Source: Verrucomicrobiaceae bacterium (lineage in GTDB: Bacteria; Verrucomicrobiota; Verrucomicrobiae; Verrucomicrobiales; Akkermansiaceae). From it: 26,917 nucleotides of DNA. This document shows positions 7,268 through 15,619 of this stretch, piece by piece. The DNA lies in assembly GCA_947372405.1 (NCBI GenBank), contig CANBTO010000011.1:1-26917 (forward strand), written 5' to 3'. Position numbers and translations under genes: made by a program. A model generated the notes under the pieces. The model was not told the DNA's origin. It worked only from the letters and a program-made list of their open reading frames with translations, and did no database searches. How positions within the stretch are numbered: the first letter of the stretch is position 1; every line of letters begins with the position of its first letter.

Positions 7268-8548
7268 TCAAGCCGCGTCCTGGTCGGCGCGCTTGCGGCG
7301 GATGCTGGGCGGGCGCTCGCCGGTGACGACCTGGCGGTTGATGGTGACGGACTCGATGTCGTCACGAGAGGGGATGTCGAACATGACTTCGAGCATCATG
7401 CGTTCGAAGATCGAGCGCAGGGCGCGGGCACCGGTGCCACGTCTAACGGCTTCCTCGGCGAGGGCGCGCAGGGCGTCGCGGGTGACGCGGAGTTTCACTC
7501 CGTTCATGGCGAGCTGCTTGCCGTATTGTTTCACCAGCGCGTTCTTCGGCTCGGTGAGGATGGCCATCAGTTCGTCTTCGGAGAGTTTGCGCAGCGAGGA
7601 AATGACGGGCAGTCGGCCGATGAACTCGGGGATGAGCCCGAAGTGGAGCAGGTCCTCGGGTTGCACCCGTTCGAGGATGTTGAGCGAAGGATCGTCGAGG
7701 TTCTCCTTGTTGTCGCCCGCATGGAAGCCGAGCGTGTTGCTGCCGAGGCGGCGGCGGACCATGTCCTCGAGGCCGACGAACGCGCCGCCGACGATGAAGA
7801 GGATCTTCTCGGTGTTGACTTGGATGTATTCTTGCTGCGGGTGCTTGCGACCGCCTTGAGGCGGCACGTTGCAGACGGTGCCTTCGAGGATTTTCAGCAA
7901 GGCCTGCTGCACGCCTTCACCGGAGACATCGCGGGTGATCGAGACGTTTTCGGTCTTGCGGCCGATCTTGTCGATCTCGTCCACGTAGATGATGCCACGT
8001 TCCGCGCGGGCCACATCGAAGTCCGCGGCCTGAAGCAAACGAAGGATGATGTTCTCCACATCCTCGCCGACGTAGCCTGCCTCGGTGAGCGTGGTGGCGT
8101 CCACGATGCAGAACGGCACGTCGAGCACGCGGGCGAGCGTGCGGGCGAGCAGGGTCTTGCCGGAACCGGTGGGACCTAACAAAAGAATGTTGGATTTTTC
8201 AATCTCCACGTCCTTGAACTCCTCGTCGAGTTTCGCCTGGTCCTGGCGGAGGCGCTGGTAGTGGTTGTAAACCGCCACGGAGAGCACCTTCTTGGCGTTC
8301 TCCTGGCCGATGACGAACTCGTTGAGCTTGGCAAGGATGGCGGATGGTGCCGGGATCTTGAATCCGGGTTTCTCCGCCGTGGTCTTGCCCTTGGAGGGTG
8401 CGCCGCCTAGTTCCTTTTCGAGGATGTTGGCGCAGACGTCGATGCACTCGTTGCAGATGTAGACCCCGGGGCCTGCGATGAGTTTTTTGACCTCCGAGTG
8501 GCTCTTTCCGCAGAAGGAGCACATCGTCAGGTTGGAAGCGCGGGCCAT
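7268..8548 (-). CDS. clpX: ATP-dependent Clp protease ATP-binding subunit ClpX
   Basis: A AAA+ unfoldase that recognises tagged or folded substrates and feeds them to ClpP. It is 426 residues, a normal length. The N-terminal zinc-binding domain has four Cys (10, 13, 32, 35). The AAA module has Walker A GPTGSGKT (125-132), the pore loop GYVG (158-161), Walker B IIYVDEID (186-193), the RKH-type loop region [16 protein letters not shown], and the sensor-2 motif GTGARALRS. The ClpP-docking loop, IGF in E. coli, reads LGF (273-275) here. The last of three leftward genes, it lies 33 bases after clpP in the classic order tig-clpP-clpX. The downstream neighbour is convergent, with one base between the stops and no hairpin, so transcription termination is not obvious. 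Confidence 0.98.
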   Translation of the reverse strand: MARASNLTMCSFCGKSHSEVKKLIAGPGVYICNECIDVCANILEKELGGAPSKGKTTAEKPGFKIPAPSAILAKLNEFVIGQENAKKVLSVAVYNHYQRLRQDQAKLDEEFKDVEIEKSNILLLGPTGSGKTLLARTLARVLDVPFCIVDATTLTEAGYVGEDVENIILRLLQAADFDVARAERGIIYVDEIDKIGRKTENVSITRDVSGEGVQQALLKILEGTVCNVPPQGGRKHPQQEYIQVNTEKILFIVGGAFVGLEDMVRRRLGSNTLGFHAGDNKENLDDPSLNILERVQPEDLLHFGLIPEFIGRLPVISSLRKLSEDELMAILTEPKNALVKQYGKQLAMNGVKLRVTRDALRALAEEAVRRGTGARALRSIFERMMLEVMFDIPSRDDIESVTINRQVVTGERPPSIRRKRADQDAA

Positions 8549-8581
8549 GGGATTGGGTGGTTGGGGGCCTGTTAGGCGGAA

Positions 8582-9256
8582 TCAATCTTCGGGTTTCTTG
8601 TCTTCAACGATGGCGGCGACCGCGTCGGGAAGCTGCTTGCGGCTTTCGAGAACCTTGTCCACGAGGCCGTAGGCCACGGATTCCTCCGCGGTCATGTAGT
8701 TGTCCCGGTCCGAGTCGCGCTCGACCTCCTCGATGGTCTTGCCGCTGTGTTTGGCGAGGATGCCGTTGAGGCGTTTCTTCAGGTTGAACATGAAGTTGAT
8801 GGTGCGCTCGACGTCGGATGCGGTGCCCTGGGCTCCGCCGGAAACCTGGTGGATCATGACGTGCGAATTCGGCAGGCAGAAGCGCTTTCCCTTGGTGCCG
8901 GCCGTTAGAAGCACGGAGCCCATCGAGGCGGCGATGCCGATGCAGTAGGTGTTCACGTCGCAGGTCAGGAACTGCATCGTGTCATACATCGCGAGACCTG
9001 CGGTCACGGAACCGCCCGGCGAGTTGATGTAGATGTGGATGTCCTTCTTCGGGTCCTGCATCTGGAGGAAGAGCAACTGCGCGATCACCGAGTTTGCCAC
9101 GAAGTCATCGATCGGCGTGCCGATGAAGATGATGCGGTCCTTCAGCAGGCGCGAATAGATGTCGAAGGAACGCTCGCCGCGGCCGTCCTGTTCGATGACG
9201 ACGGGCACGTAGTAGCTGTTTTTCGGAGCGGGTGAACTCATGGAATTGAAAGTCAT
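8582..9256 (-). CDS. clpP: ATP-dependent Clp protease proteolytic subunit ClpP
   Basis: A serine protease that forms the tetradecameric chamber of ClpXP in the cytoplasm. The product has 224 residues if translation starts at the ATG at 9256. An internal ATG at 9241 would give [15 protein letters not shown], and an N-terminal propeptide is normal in this family. The catalytic triad is complete: Ser111 in GIAASMGS, His136 in HVMIHQ and Asp185 in SDRDNY. The oxyanion and handle regions [20 protein letters not shown] and [20 protein letters not shown] are standard. The ATG lies one base after the tig stop codon, so translation is probably coupled to trigger factor. clpX follows 33 bases later. 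Confidence 0.98.
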   Translation of the reverse strand: MTFNSMSSPAPKNSYYVPVVIEQDGRGERSFDIYSRLLKDRIIFIGTPIDDFVANSVIAQLLFLQMQDPKKDIHIYINSPGGSVTAGLAMYDTMQFLTCDVNTYCIGIAASMGSVLLTAGTKGKRFCLPNSHVMIHQVSGGAQGTASDVERTINFMFNLKKRLNGILAKHSGKTIEEVERDSDRDNYMTAEESVAYGLVDKVLESRKQLPDAVAAIVEDKKPED

Positions 9257-9257
9257 G

Positions 9258-10589
9258 TTATTCTTCGGTTAGAGCGGCATCGGCCGATTCCACAACCTCC
9301 GCGTGCTCGACGAGGAAGTCAATCGCCTTGCCGATGGCGATGGAGCTGCGGACGGATGGCAGGCGGCCGGCGCGCTGCATGTCTTTGATGAATTTCTTCG
9401 GCGCGACTTTGCGCGACTGTGCGACGCGGGCCAGGTGGTTCACCAACTCGGCGTCGGTGACGCTGATTTTCTCAACGCGGGAGATTTCCTGGAGGATGAA
9501 GTTCGTGCGCAGGTTGGAGACGGCCTGGTGGCCGGCACTGGCGAAGATCTCAGCCTGCTGGGATTCGATCTCCTCCTCGCTCATGCCGGACTGCACGCCG
9601 CGCTGCACCATGGCGTCCGCCTGGCTCTGCGTTTCCTGGGTGATGAGCTCCTCGGGCAGTTCGAAATCCACCTGACTGTTGAAGTGGGCGACGATCTGGT
9701 TGACCTTCATGTCGTCGATCCGGCGTTTGCGCTCGGTCTGCATGTTTTCGCGGATGATGTCCTTGACCTCGTCCATGGTCTTGCCCGGGGCGAGTTTGGC
9801 GGCGAGTTCGTTGTCGAGCTCGGGCAAGACCGCTTCCTTCAGTTCCTTGACGGTCGTGGTGAAGACCAGTTCATGATTCTGGAGATTCGCCACCGGGAAA
9901 TCCTCGGGCAGCGTGATGGTGATTTCCTTGGAATCCCCGGCGTTCATTCCCACGAGCTGGGCTGCGAATCCGGGAAGGAAGGCCTTTTCATCAAGGCGGA
10001 CCCAGAAGCCTTCACGCGAGGAAAGATAGCCAACGGGTTTGCCGACGAATTCTTCAGTGGGCTTGCCCTCGCAGGTGGAGGAATAGTCGATCACGGCGAA
10101 GTCACCCATGGCGGCCGCGCGGCCTTCGATGTCCTTGAAGTCGGCGAAGCGCTCCTGAAGTGCCTTGAGTTGGGCATTCAGGTCCTCTTCCGGCACGGCC
10201 AGAGGTGGCACGGTGACGGTGATGCCCTTGTATTCGGGAAGTTTCACTTCCGGAGCAAGCGTGAGCTTCGAGATGAAGGACAGTCCGCCGTCCGCGGTGG
10301 TGGTCAGGTTTTCCGGCATACCGAAATCGAGCACCTTGAGCTCCTGCTGCTTTATCGCCTCGTCGAAGGCCTCGTTGAAAAGAGCCTCGTTGAGCTCCTC
10401 GGTGATCTCCTTGTCGAAGCGCTTTTCGATGATCGCGCGCGGAGCCTTGCCCGGGCGGAAGCCCGGCACACGGGCCTTGCTGGTGTAGCCGCGCACAATC
10501 CGGTCACGCTGGCCTTGGACTTTTTCCGCTGGAATCTCAACACGCAGGGTGGCGACGCATTTCGGCTGCTTCTCGACAACAATGTTCAT
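9258..10589 (-). CDS. tig: Trigger factor, ribosome-associated chaperone and PPIase
   Basis: A 443-residue cytoplasmic chaperone that docks at the ribosome exit tunnel. The three-domain order is visible. The N-terminal ribosome-binding domain has its loop as GFRPGKAPR (43-51), matching the GFRxGKxP signature. The FKBP-like PPIase domain spans about 155-250 ([37 protein letters not shown]). A long helical C-terminal chaperone arm follows and ends ADAALTEE. Length and order equal the E. coli protein. First gene of the leftward tig-clpP-clpX operon, it has a candidate promoter 36-65 bases upstream. No Shine-Dalgarno sequence precedes the ATG. Confidence 0.97.
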   Translation of the reverse strand: MNIVVEKQPKCVATLRVEIPAEKVQGQRDRIVRGYTSKARVPGFRPGKAPRAIIEKRFDKEITEELNEALFNEAFDEAIKQQELKVLDFGMPENLTTTADGGLSFISKLTLAPEVKLPEYKGITVTVPPLAVPEEDLNAQLKALQERFADFKDIEGRAAAMGDFAVIDYSSTCEGKPTEEFVGKPVGYLSSREGFWVRLDEKAFLPGFAAQLVGMNAGDSKEITITLPEDFPVANLQNHELVFTTTVKELKEAVLPELDNELAAKLAPGKTMDEVKDIIRENMQTERKRRIDDMKVNQIVAHFNSQVDFELPEELITQETQSQADAMVQRGVQSGMSEEEIESQQAEIFASAGHQAVSNLRTNFILQEISRVEKISVTDAELVNHLARVAQSRKVAPKKFIKDMQRAGRLPSVRSSIAIGKAIDFLVEHAEVVESADAALTEE

Positions 10590-10624
10590 GGTAAATGGGG
10601 ATCGGCTTCCGTGCCGGGGCGGGG

Positions 10625-10654
10625 AACCTAGTGGATTCCGGGGCCGCTTGTCAA
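10625..10654 (-). promoter_or_regulatory. Candidate sigma-70-type promoter for tig-clpP-clpX
   Basis: Read on the reverse strand, a perfect TTGACA lies at 10654-10649. After an 18-base spacer, TAGGTT (10630-10625) is a weak -10 match (3 of 6). The position, about 36 bases before the tig ATG, fits a short leader. The weak -10 keeps this tentative. Confidence 0.38.
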
Positions 10655-10694
10655 ACGGGGTGTTCGAAAAGCGCGGCCGGGCGGCGATTTCGGC

Positions 10695-10731
10695 AAAATA
10701 TGCGAGATCGGTCAGCGGCTACGCATATTTT
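10695..10731. promoter_or_regulatory. Perfect 10-base inverted repeat upstream of the large surface-protein gene
   Basis: AAAATATGCG at 10695-10704 is mirrored exactly by CGCATATTTT at 10722-10731, with a 17-base centre. A second smaller dyad follows at once: CCAAGG (10740-10745) with CCTTGG (10758-10763). Both lie in the 277-base gap between the divergent tig and large-repeat-protein genes, about 135 bases before the start of the latter. The AT-rich symmetrical arms suit an operator or an untranslated-leader hairpin. No T-tract follows directly. No clear -35/-10 pair could be assigned to the large gene. Confidence 0.5.
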
Positions 10732-10866
10732 ATCAAATCCCAAGGATTTCACAAAAACCTTGGTGATGATGCTCCGGCAAGTAGTCTGGACTTTAACAGT
10801 GGTATCGAACGAACTTCTTGTCGATAAAAGGCGTTCAAACCAAAGAAAAACAAAAAATACATCGTC

Positions 10867-13800
10867 ATGAAGAAAACACCATCTCAGGCATGCTTGGCCA
10901 TTTTTGAGCTTTGCGCGTTTTGTTCTTCTGCGGCTCTCGTTCATGCGGCCCCGCCGAAATACACTGTGACAGATCTGGGCACCTTGGGTGGCGACACCAG
11001 CAACGGATACGGGATCAACGCCTTGGGACAGGTTGTAGGTTCCTCCCTAATAAAGGGAAACACCGCCAAACATGCGGCGCGGTGGACGGGCACCACGGCG
11101 CAAGATCTCGGCTCCCTTGACGGGACTTCCAGCTACGGCGTGGGTATCAACGCCGCCGGTAATGTAGCGGGTTCTTATTTCCCTCCGGGCTCCGGCAGCA
11201 CACGCGCCGTTCGCTGGACAGGCACGACAGGAACAGACCTCGGGACCAATTCATTCGACGGAGACGCCATCAATACCTCCGGGCAAGTGGCAGGCACGGC
11301 CGACATTTTAAACAATGGCCACTCCCACGCGGTGCGTTGGAGCGGCGCAACCGCGGTGGATCTCGGCACCGTTGGCGGGTCGGAGAGTTCCGGACTGGGC
11401 ATCAACGACTCCGGGCAGGTCGCAGGCTGGAGCACTCTCCCGTTTCCCAATACCAGCACCACGCGTGCAGTCAGGTGGACGGGAACGACGGGTGTGGATC
11501 TCGGCACACTTGGTGGAAACAACAGCCAGGGAAATGCCATCAACGTTTCCGGACAGGTCGCCGGCAAAGCGGACCTGAACACCAACTGGGACACCCCTGT
11601 CCATGCGGTGCGCTGGACAGGCACAACACCGACCGATCTCGGCACCCTAGGAGGAACCATGAGCTATGGTTACGGCATCAATGCCTCGGGTGACGTCACC
11701 GGCATGTCGCGTATTTCTCCCAGCCTCGCTACGGAACATGCCTTCCTCTATACTGGCGGGAAGATGTATGATCTGGAAACCCTTCTTGTATCCGGCTCCG
11801 GCGTCACCGATCTGGTCATCGACTACTCAGGAAACAACATCAACGACAAAGGACAGATCGCCGCAACCGGCCGCATCAACGGCTTATCGCAGCACGCCTT
11901 GCTTCTGGATCCTGTCCCAATGGTGGATATCGCGGTTACCGGTGTCACGAATAACGGTGCGGTTCTTCATTTCACGGCCAAGACCTTGACGGGCCTCACC
12001 GTGAAAATCCAATCCAGCCCTGACAAGAAGATCTGGACGGATCTACCCGACATAAGCGGCCCGAACATGACCGAGGATCCAGCTAACCCCGGCACCTATC
12101 TTATGGACACTACTTTTTATCCAGCCGGTGACTCCATCTATTTTCGTTCAGTTGTCACCCGGGTGAACTTGGCCGCTATTTATTCTCCGCCGCTTGGTCC
12201 GTTCAAGCTGACCCAAGCCGAGTTGTCGATTGAGGTCCAGGCGTCTTCGACTTCGGATCCGGCGCACGGTACCGCAACACGAGCCGGCGATGATCTCACC
12301 TACACGTTCCATATGAATAACAAGGGCACGGCCAAGGCGAGAAAGCTGAAGGTGGTGGTCAAGCTTCCAAGCTACATTGAAAACCAAACAAACCTCAGCA
12401 AGCAGTTTGTTCTTGGTGACATTCCGCTGGATTCCCACAACAATCCGACAATCAGTTCGGGCGGTGTGTTTCATGCCGCCACAAGTGCGAATATCCGCGA
12501 CGCAAGTATTGTCTGGGATGCCGGAGATCTCGATCCTGGTTCCAGTTTTTCCGAGTCGTTCACCATCCATATCTCGAACAAAGTCCGCACCCAGGAGAGC
12601 ATCGTCGTGCCGAATGAATATGTGGTCTATGGGGAAAATTTCCAGCCTCCCTATTCCGCGACCGGTTACAGCAGTGGCTCGCCGAATGTGTCCACGGAAG
12701 TGCGCGGCCCCATTGCATTCACCGCCATGGCGAAAAGCTCCACGGTTGCTCCCGGCGGTTTGATCACCTACAAATTCAAACTTTCCAATCTCACCAGATC
12801 CGCCGTAAAAGCCGCCGCAGTCGTCACGGTGCCCGCATTCACGCGCTTCGCGACGAGCTATCCGACGGGTGCGAATACGAGCGTGCCGGGCATCACCGGA
12901 GTGAGCCCTGACAAGTGCAAACAGGTCTTCGTGAGCGGCCAGGCGGCTTCACAGGTCGTGATTGACGTCGGTTCGCTCGACGCCGCGGGCGGCAGTGGGG
13001 ATTCCGTCATCTTCAACCTGACCTTTCAGGCGCAGTGGACTGACCCTGCGGAGGTGCCGACGATTGGCGCGTTTGATTACTATGCGGTGTTTTTCAACAA
13101 GGATATGGTCACGAACCCATACAATCCATCAGTAGACATCACTCAATATCAATACTTTCAGTTGCTTTTAAGTAAAGCGGGAACCTCGACCCCGGGGAAA
13201 CCGGGGCCAATTGATTTTGTTGATTCCTTCAAACAAACGGACCGAGACATTGCTCTCAGTCATAACGATTCGGGCGACGTCTACGTCCCCTTGGAAGGCA
13301 GCATGGCCAAGCAGCCTGAGTTTTATTTGGTGAAGATCATTAGCAATAAAGCTAGCAACATACAGAACGGAGTTGATACCGCAAAGCCGGGAGACAAGCT
13401 GACCTTCCAGATCATCGCGGCAAATAACGGTAAATCCGTTGCGGATGATGTATACATTGAGGATGGATTGCCTGGGCACACTTCGTTCATCAAAGGGAGC
13501 GCGCATCTTCTCGATACTCCCATTACCGCGAGCACCACGGCCAGCACGCTGCGGACTTATCCCGATGCGGACGGCCATCATGTGCGCTTCGAGGGAATGA
13601 ACCTTCAGCCCAACGATGGTGTGTTGCTTGAATACTCCGTGCTTGTGGACAGCGGTGTGGCCGCAGGGACCTTGTTGCTCCCTGCGGCGGTGATCAACCC
13701 CGATACGGGCCTCCCTGATGGCGGAGTCGGAGCATCGAGTATCGGTTCATCGAGCACGCCACACACAGCGGAAGGTTATTATTTGAACGGCGCGATCAAG

Positions 13801-15477
13801 GTCACCGGCGCGATCCAGTTAGCCCAGCCGACAATCACACCGCTCATGCCCAGCCCGGTCGTGAGCACCAATGTCCAGGCGACCGCCGATAAGCTGAAGG
13901 CGGTTTATGACAAAGACCGGAGCGCTCATCCGCTGGTAAACCCAAATGACGTCGGCACCTTCATCCCGGGTGTGGAGCGGTATAACATCCACTTTGAAAA
14001 CGTCGGCACGACCGCGGTCCAGGGAGTGCAGTTGGTTTTTCCACTTCCCGATCACACGGCATTTTACCGAGCCTCGTTTTACAGAGTTAAGACAGATGAT
14101 GCCTTCGGCGTTCTCATCGATACCCCGGATGGTTCAAGTATCGATCACCCGCTAGCGCCAAAAAACGGTGTCTTCTCCACCAAGGGTGATACGACTTTCA
14201 CGATCGGCACAGTTCCGAAAGCCGGAGAGCGTGGCTGCAAGGGCGATGTGATGGTGGAAGTGATCGTGATGAGTGATGTTGTGACGAAAAATAGCGCGCA
14301 GCTTGGCATAGGGGCAGCGCCGGTTTACATTCAGGATACGCCCGTCACCCACAAGATCACGGCTAAGGTGCCCATTCTTCAAGTCGCCACTCCGAAGCCT
14401 GCGGCGGCCCTCCTGGCATCAAACACGGCAGGATCATTGGCAACCCCCACTAGTGTCACCGGCGTGCCTAAGGTGGGAATTTTTGAAGTTGTTCCAAAGG
14501 AAGTCAAATCCGGTGATCAATTCCAGATTGAAATCCTCATCCTGAATAACGGTAGCACCACTTTGAAAAATCCGTTTCTGTTTTGGACACAGCCTGCGGG
14601 CACGGAAATTGTGAACTTCGTATTAGGTGGCGGCAAGAAACAGAATCCAGCAGATGGCGATCCGATCCATACCTATGTATTTGAACTGGCCTCGAATAAC
14701 ATCACTGTCAATTACAACCAAGGAAAAGGCTCCTGGTCAATCGAACCTGGCACCAGTGCCGCTATAACAGTGACATTGAAGGCCACCGGGGCCACCGGTT
14801 CCGATATCAATTACCTCAGCGATGCCCATGTCAGCGCGGATTTCATGGGCCAAGTCTGTACTCCTCTGAACGTCACTCGTATCGTAGCTTCACCTTTGAT
14901 CGGACTGTCGGGCAAAATCACCGGAGCTCCTTTGATCCATCGTCGCGTCAACAATTCCGACGTCTTTCTGATCAAACTGGATGATCTTGGCGCGAATATC
15001 GTAGCTCAGGGTGCGGGCAACATCGTTGCCCAAGGCGGCGGCAACATCGTTGCGCAAGGTGGTGGCAATATCGTCGCCCAAGGCGGCGGGAATCTAATCG
15101 TTTCGGGTGCTAGCAGCTTGATTCCTATTGGTGGCACGACAGGTGCCGCAATCGTTGCCCAAGGTGGCGGGAATATCGTTGTGCCGCCGGGTAGCACCAT
15201 CGTCGCGCAAGGAGCTGGAAACATCGTGGCCCAAGGTGGTGGTAATATCGTGGCCCAAGGTGGTGGCAACATCGAAGCCCAAGGAGGTTTGAACCTCGTC
15301 GTTTATGAAACCCTCGTTAAGACCAATGGGAGCAACTTATATGCGGCGGGTGGCGGAACAATCGTCGCCCAAGGAGGCGGCAACTTCGTCTCGCTTCCAG
15401 GAACGTCCGCTTCATTTATAACGAAGGACGGTAACTCAATGGGAGTCGGCGGGTCGAATTTCCGCCCGATTCCATAA
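10867..15477 (+). CDS. Large secreted protein: HAF beta-propeller, DUF11-like domains, C-terminal octapeptide array
   Basis: The product has 1536 residues. A Sec signal spans about 1-28 (core CAFCSSAALVHAA). Seven HAF-type repeats follow, beginning at Asp36, 80, 124, 165, 211, 257 and 302 (spacing 41-46). Each is built as DLGTLGG...GINxSGQVAG...AVRWTGTT, and the last closes ...HALLLDP near 347; this predicts a seven-bladed propeller. Residues about 360-1340 hold several beta-sandwich segments of DUF11/conserved-repeat style, for example DDLTYTFHMNNKGTAKARKL, GGLITYKFKLSNLTRSAVKA, GDKLTFQIIAANNGKSVADD and GDQFQIEILILNNGSTTLKN. Residues 1377-1505 are a Gly/Ala/Gln-rich octapeptide array. The end, VGGSNFRPIP, shows no LPXTG, PEP-CTERM or type IX sorting signal that I recognise. 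Base composition is visibly lower in GC than in neighbouring genes. The start follows an AT-rich leader without a Shine-Dalgarno sequence. Likely extracellular or cell-surface; adhesion or matrix roles are guesses. The first two domain types are recognised families, but the combination is not known to me. Confidence 0.85.
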   Translation: MKKTPSQACLAIFELCAFCSSAALVHAAPPKYTVTDLGTLGGDTSNGYGINALGQVVGSSLIKGNTAKHAARWTGTTAQDLGSLDGTSSYGVGINAAGNVAGSYFPPGSGSTRAVRWTGTTGTDLGTNSFDGDAINTSGQVAGTADILNNGHSHAVRWSGATAVDLGTVGGSESSGLGINDSGQVAGWSTLPFPNTSTTRAVRWTGTTGVDLGTLGGNNSQGNAINVSGQVAGKADLNTNWDTPVHAVRWTGTTPTDLGTLGGTMSYGYGINASGDVTGMSRISPSLATEHAFLYTGGKMYDLETLLVSGSGVTDLVIDYSGNNINDKGQIAATGRINGLSQHALLLDPVPMVDIAVTGVTNNGAVLHFTAKTLTGLTVKIQSSPDKKIWTDLPDISGPNMTEDPANPGTYLMDTTFYPAGDSIYFRSVVTRVNLAAIYSPPLGPFKLTQAELSIEVQASSTSDPAHGTATRAGDDLTYTFHMNNKGTAKARKLKVVVKLPSYIENQTNLSKQFVLGDIPLDSHNNPTISSGGVFHAATSANIRDASIVWDAGDLDPGSSFSESFTIHISNKVRTQESIVVPNEYVVYGENFQPPYSATGYSSGSPNVSTEVRGPIAFTAMAKSSTVAPGGLITYKFKLSNLTRSAVKAAAVVTVPAFTRFATSYPTGANTSVPGITGVSPDKCKQVFVSGQAASQVVIDVGSLDAAGGSGDSVIFNLTFQAQWTDPAEVPTIGAFDYYAVFFNKDMVTNPYNPSVDITQYQYFQLLLSKAGTSTPGKPGPIDFVDSFKQTDRDIALSHNDSGDVYVPLEGSMAKQPEFYLVKIISNKASNIQNGVDTAKPGDKLTFQIIAANNGKSVADDVYIEDGLPGHTSFIKGSAHLLDTPITASTTASTLRTYPDADGHHVRFEGMNLQPNDGVLLEYSVLVDSGVAAGTLLLPAAVINPDTGLPDGGVGASSIGSSSTPHTAEGYYLNGAIKVTGAIQLAQPTITPLMPSPVVSTNVQATADKLKAVYDKDRSAHPLVNPNDVGTFIPGVERYNIHFENVGTTAVQGVQLVFPLPDHTAFYRASFYRVKTDDAFGVLIDTPDGSSIDHPLAPKNGVFSTKGDTTFTIGTVPKAGERGCKGDVMVEVIVMSDVVTKNSAQLGIGAAPVYIQDTPVTHKITAKVPILQVATPKPAAALLASNTAGSLATPTSVTGVPKVGIFEVVPKEVKSGDQFQIEILILNNGSTTLKNPFLFWTQPAGTEIVNFVLGGGKKQNPADGDPIHTYVFELASNNITVNYNQGKGSWSIEPGTSAAITVTLKATGATGSDINYLSDAHVSADFMGQVCTPLNVTRIVASPLIGLSGKITGAPLIHRRVNNSDVFLIKLDDLGANIVAQGAGNIVAQGGGNIVAQGGGNIVAQGGGNLIVSGASSLIPIGGTTGAAIVAQGGGNIVVPPGSTIVAQGAGNIVAQGGGNIVAQGGGNIEAQGGLNLVVYETLVKTNGSNLYAAGGGTIVAQGGGNFVSLPGTSASFITKDGNSMGVGGSNFRPIP
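14995..15393 (+). repeat. Octapeptide-coding repeat array (consensus NIVAQGGG)
   Basis: Within the large secreted protein (residues about 1377-1509), eight-residue units of form [N/T]-[I/L]-V-A-Q-G-[G/A]-G recur. VAQG appears nine times and EAQG once. They fall in three blocks: four perfect or near-perfect units, then after SLIPIGGTTG another five or six, then one or two near 15350-15393. Interrupting units such as LIVSGAS and VVPPGS keep the eight-residue spacing. The DNA copies are 24 bases long and differ mainly at third positions (for example GTAGCTCAG, GTTGCCCAA, GTCGCGCAA), so the protein repeat is conserved while the DNA has drifted. Periodic Asn and Gly with alternating aliphatics suggest a beta-solenoid or stacked-turn fold; this is inference. 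Confidence 0.9.
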
Positions 15478-15619
15478 GGGCCATCCACATCATGCTTAAG
15501 CCGAACACAGCCCCCCAGGGTTCTTGGCCCGGTAAGATTGGTGAGCAGGGAGCGACAAGTGGCGATGCCGCTTCCCCATCCTATAAGGTAAAGGACCATT
15601 CGACGTAATCCGTTTCCGA

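Noticed and set aside
9303..10631. Long 442-codon forward frame across tig
   Set aside because: It is antisense to an unmistakable trigger factor gene, and its product is a Gly/Asp/Arg-rich composition shadow typical of GC-rich DNA.
15006..15282. Reverse-strand frames rich in repeated Pro-Pro-Pro-Trp-Ala-Thr
   Set aside because: They are the antisense reading of the NIVAQGGG array. No start context or family match was seen, and the forward frame is one 1536-codon gene.
14995..15393. CRISPR-like or VNTR reading of the 24-base repeats
   Set aside because: Units are contiguous coding repeats in frame, without unique spacers, and differ at synonymous sites.
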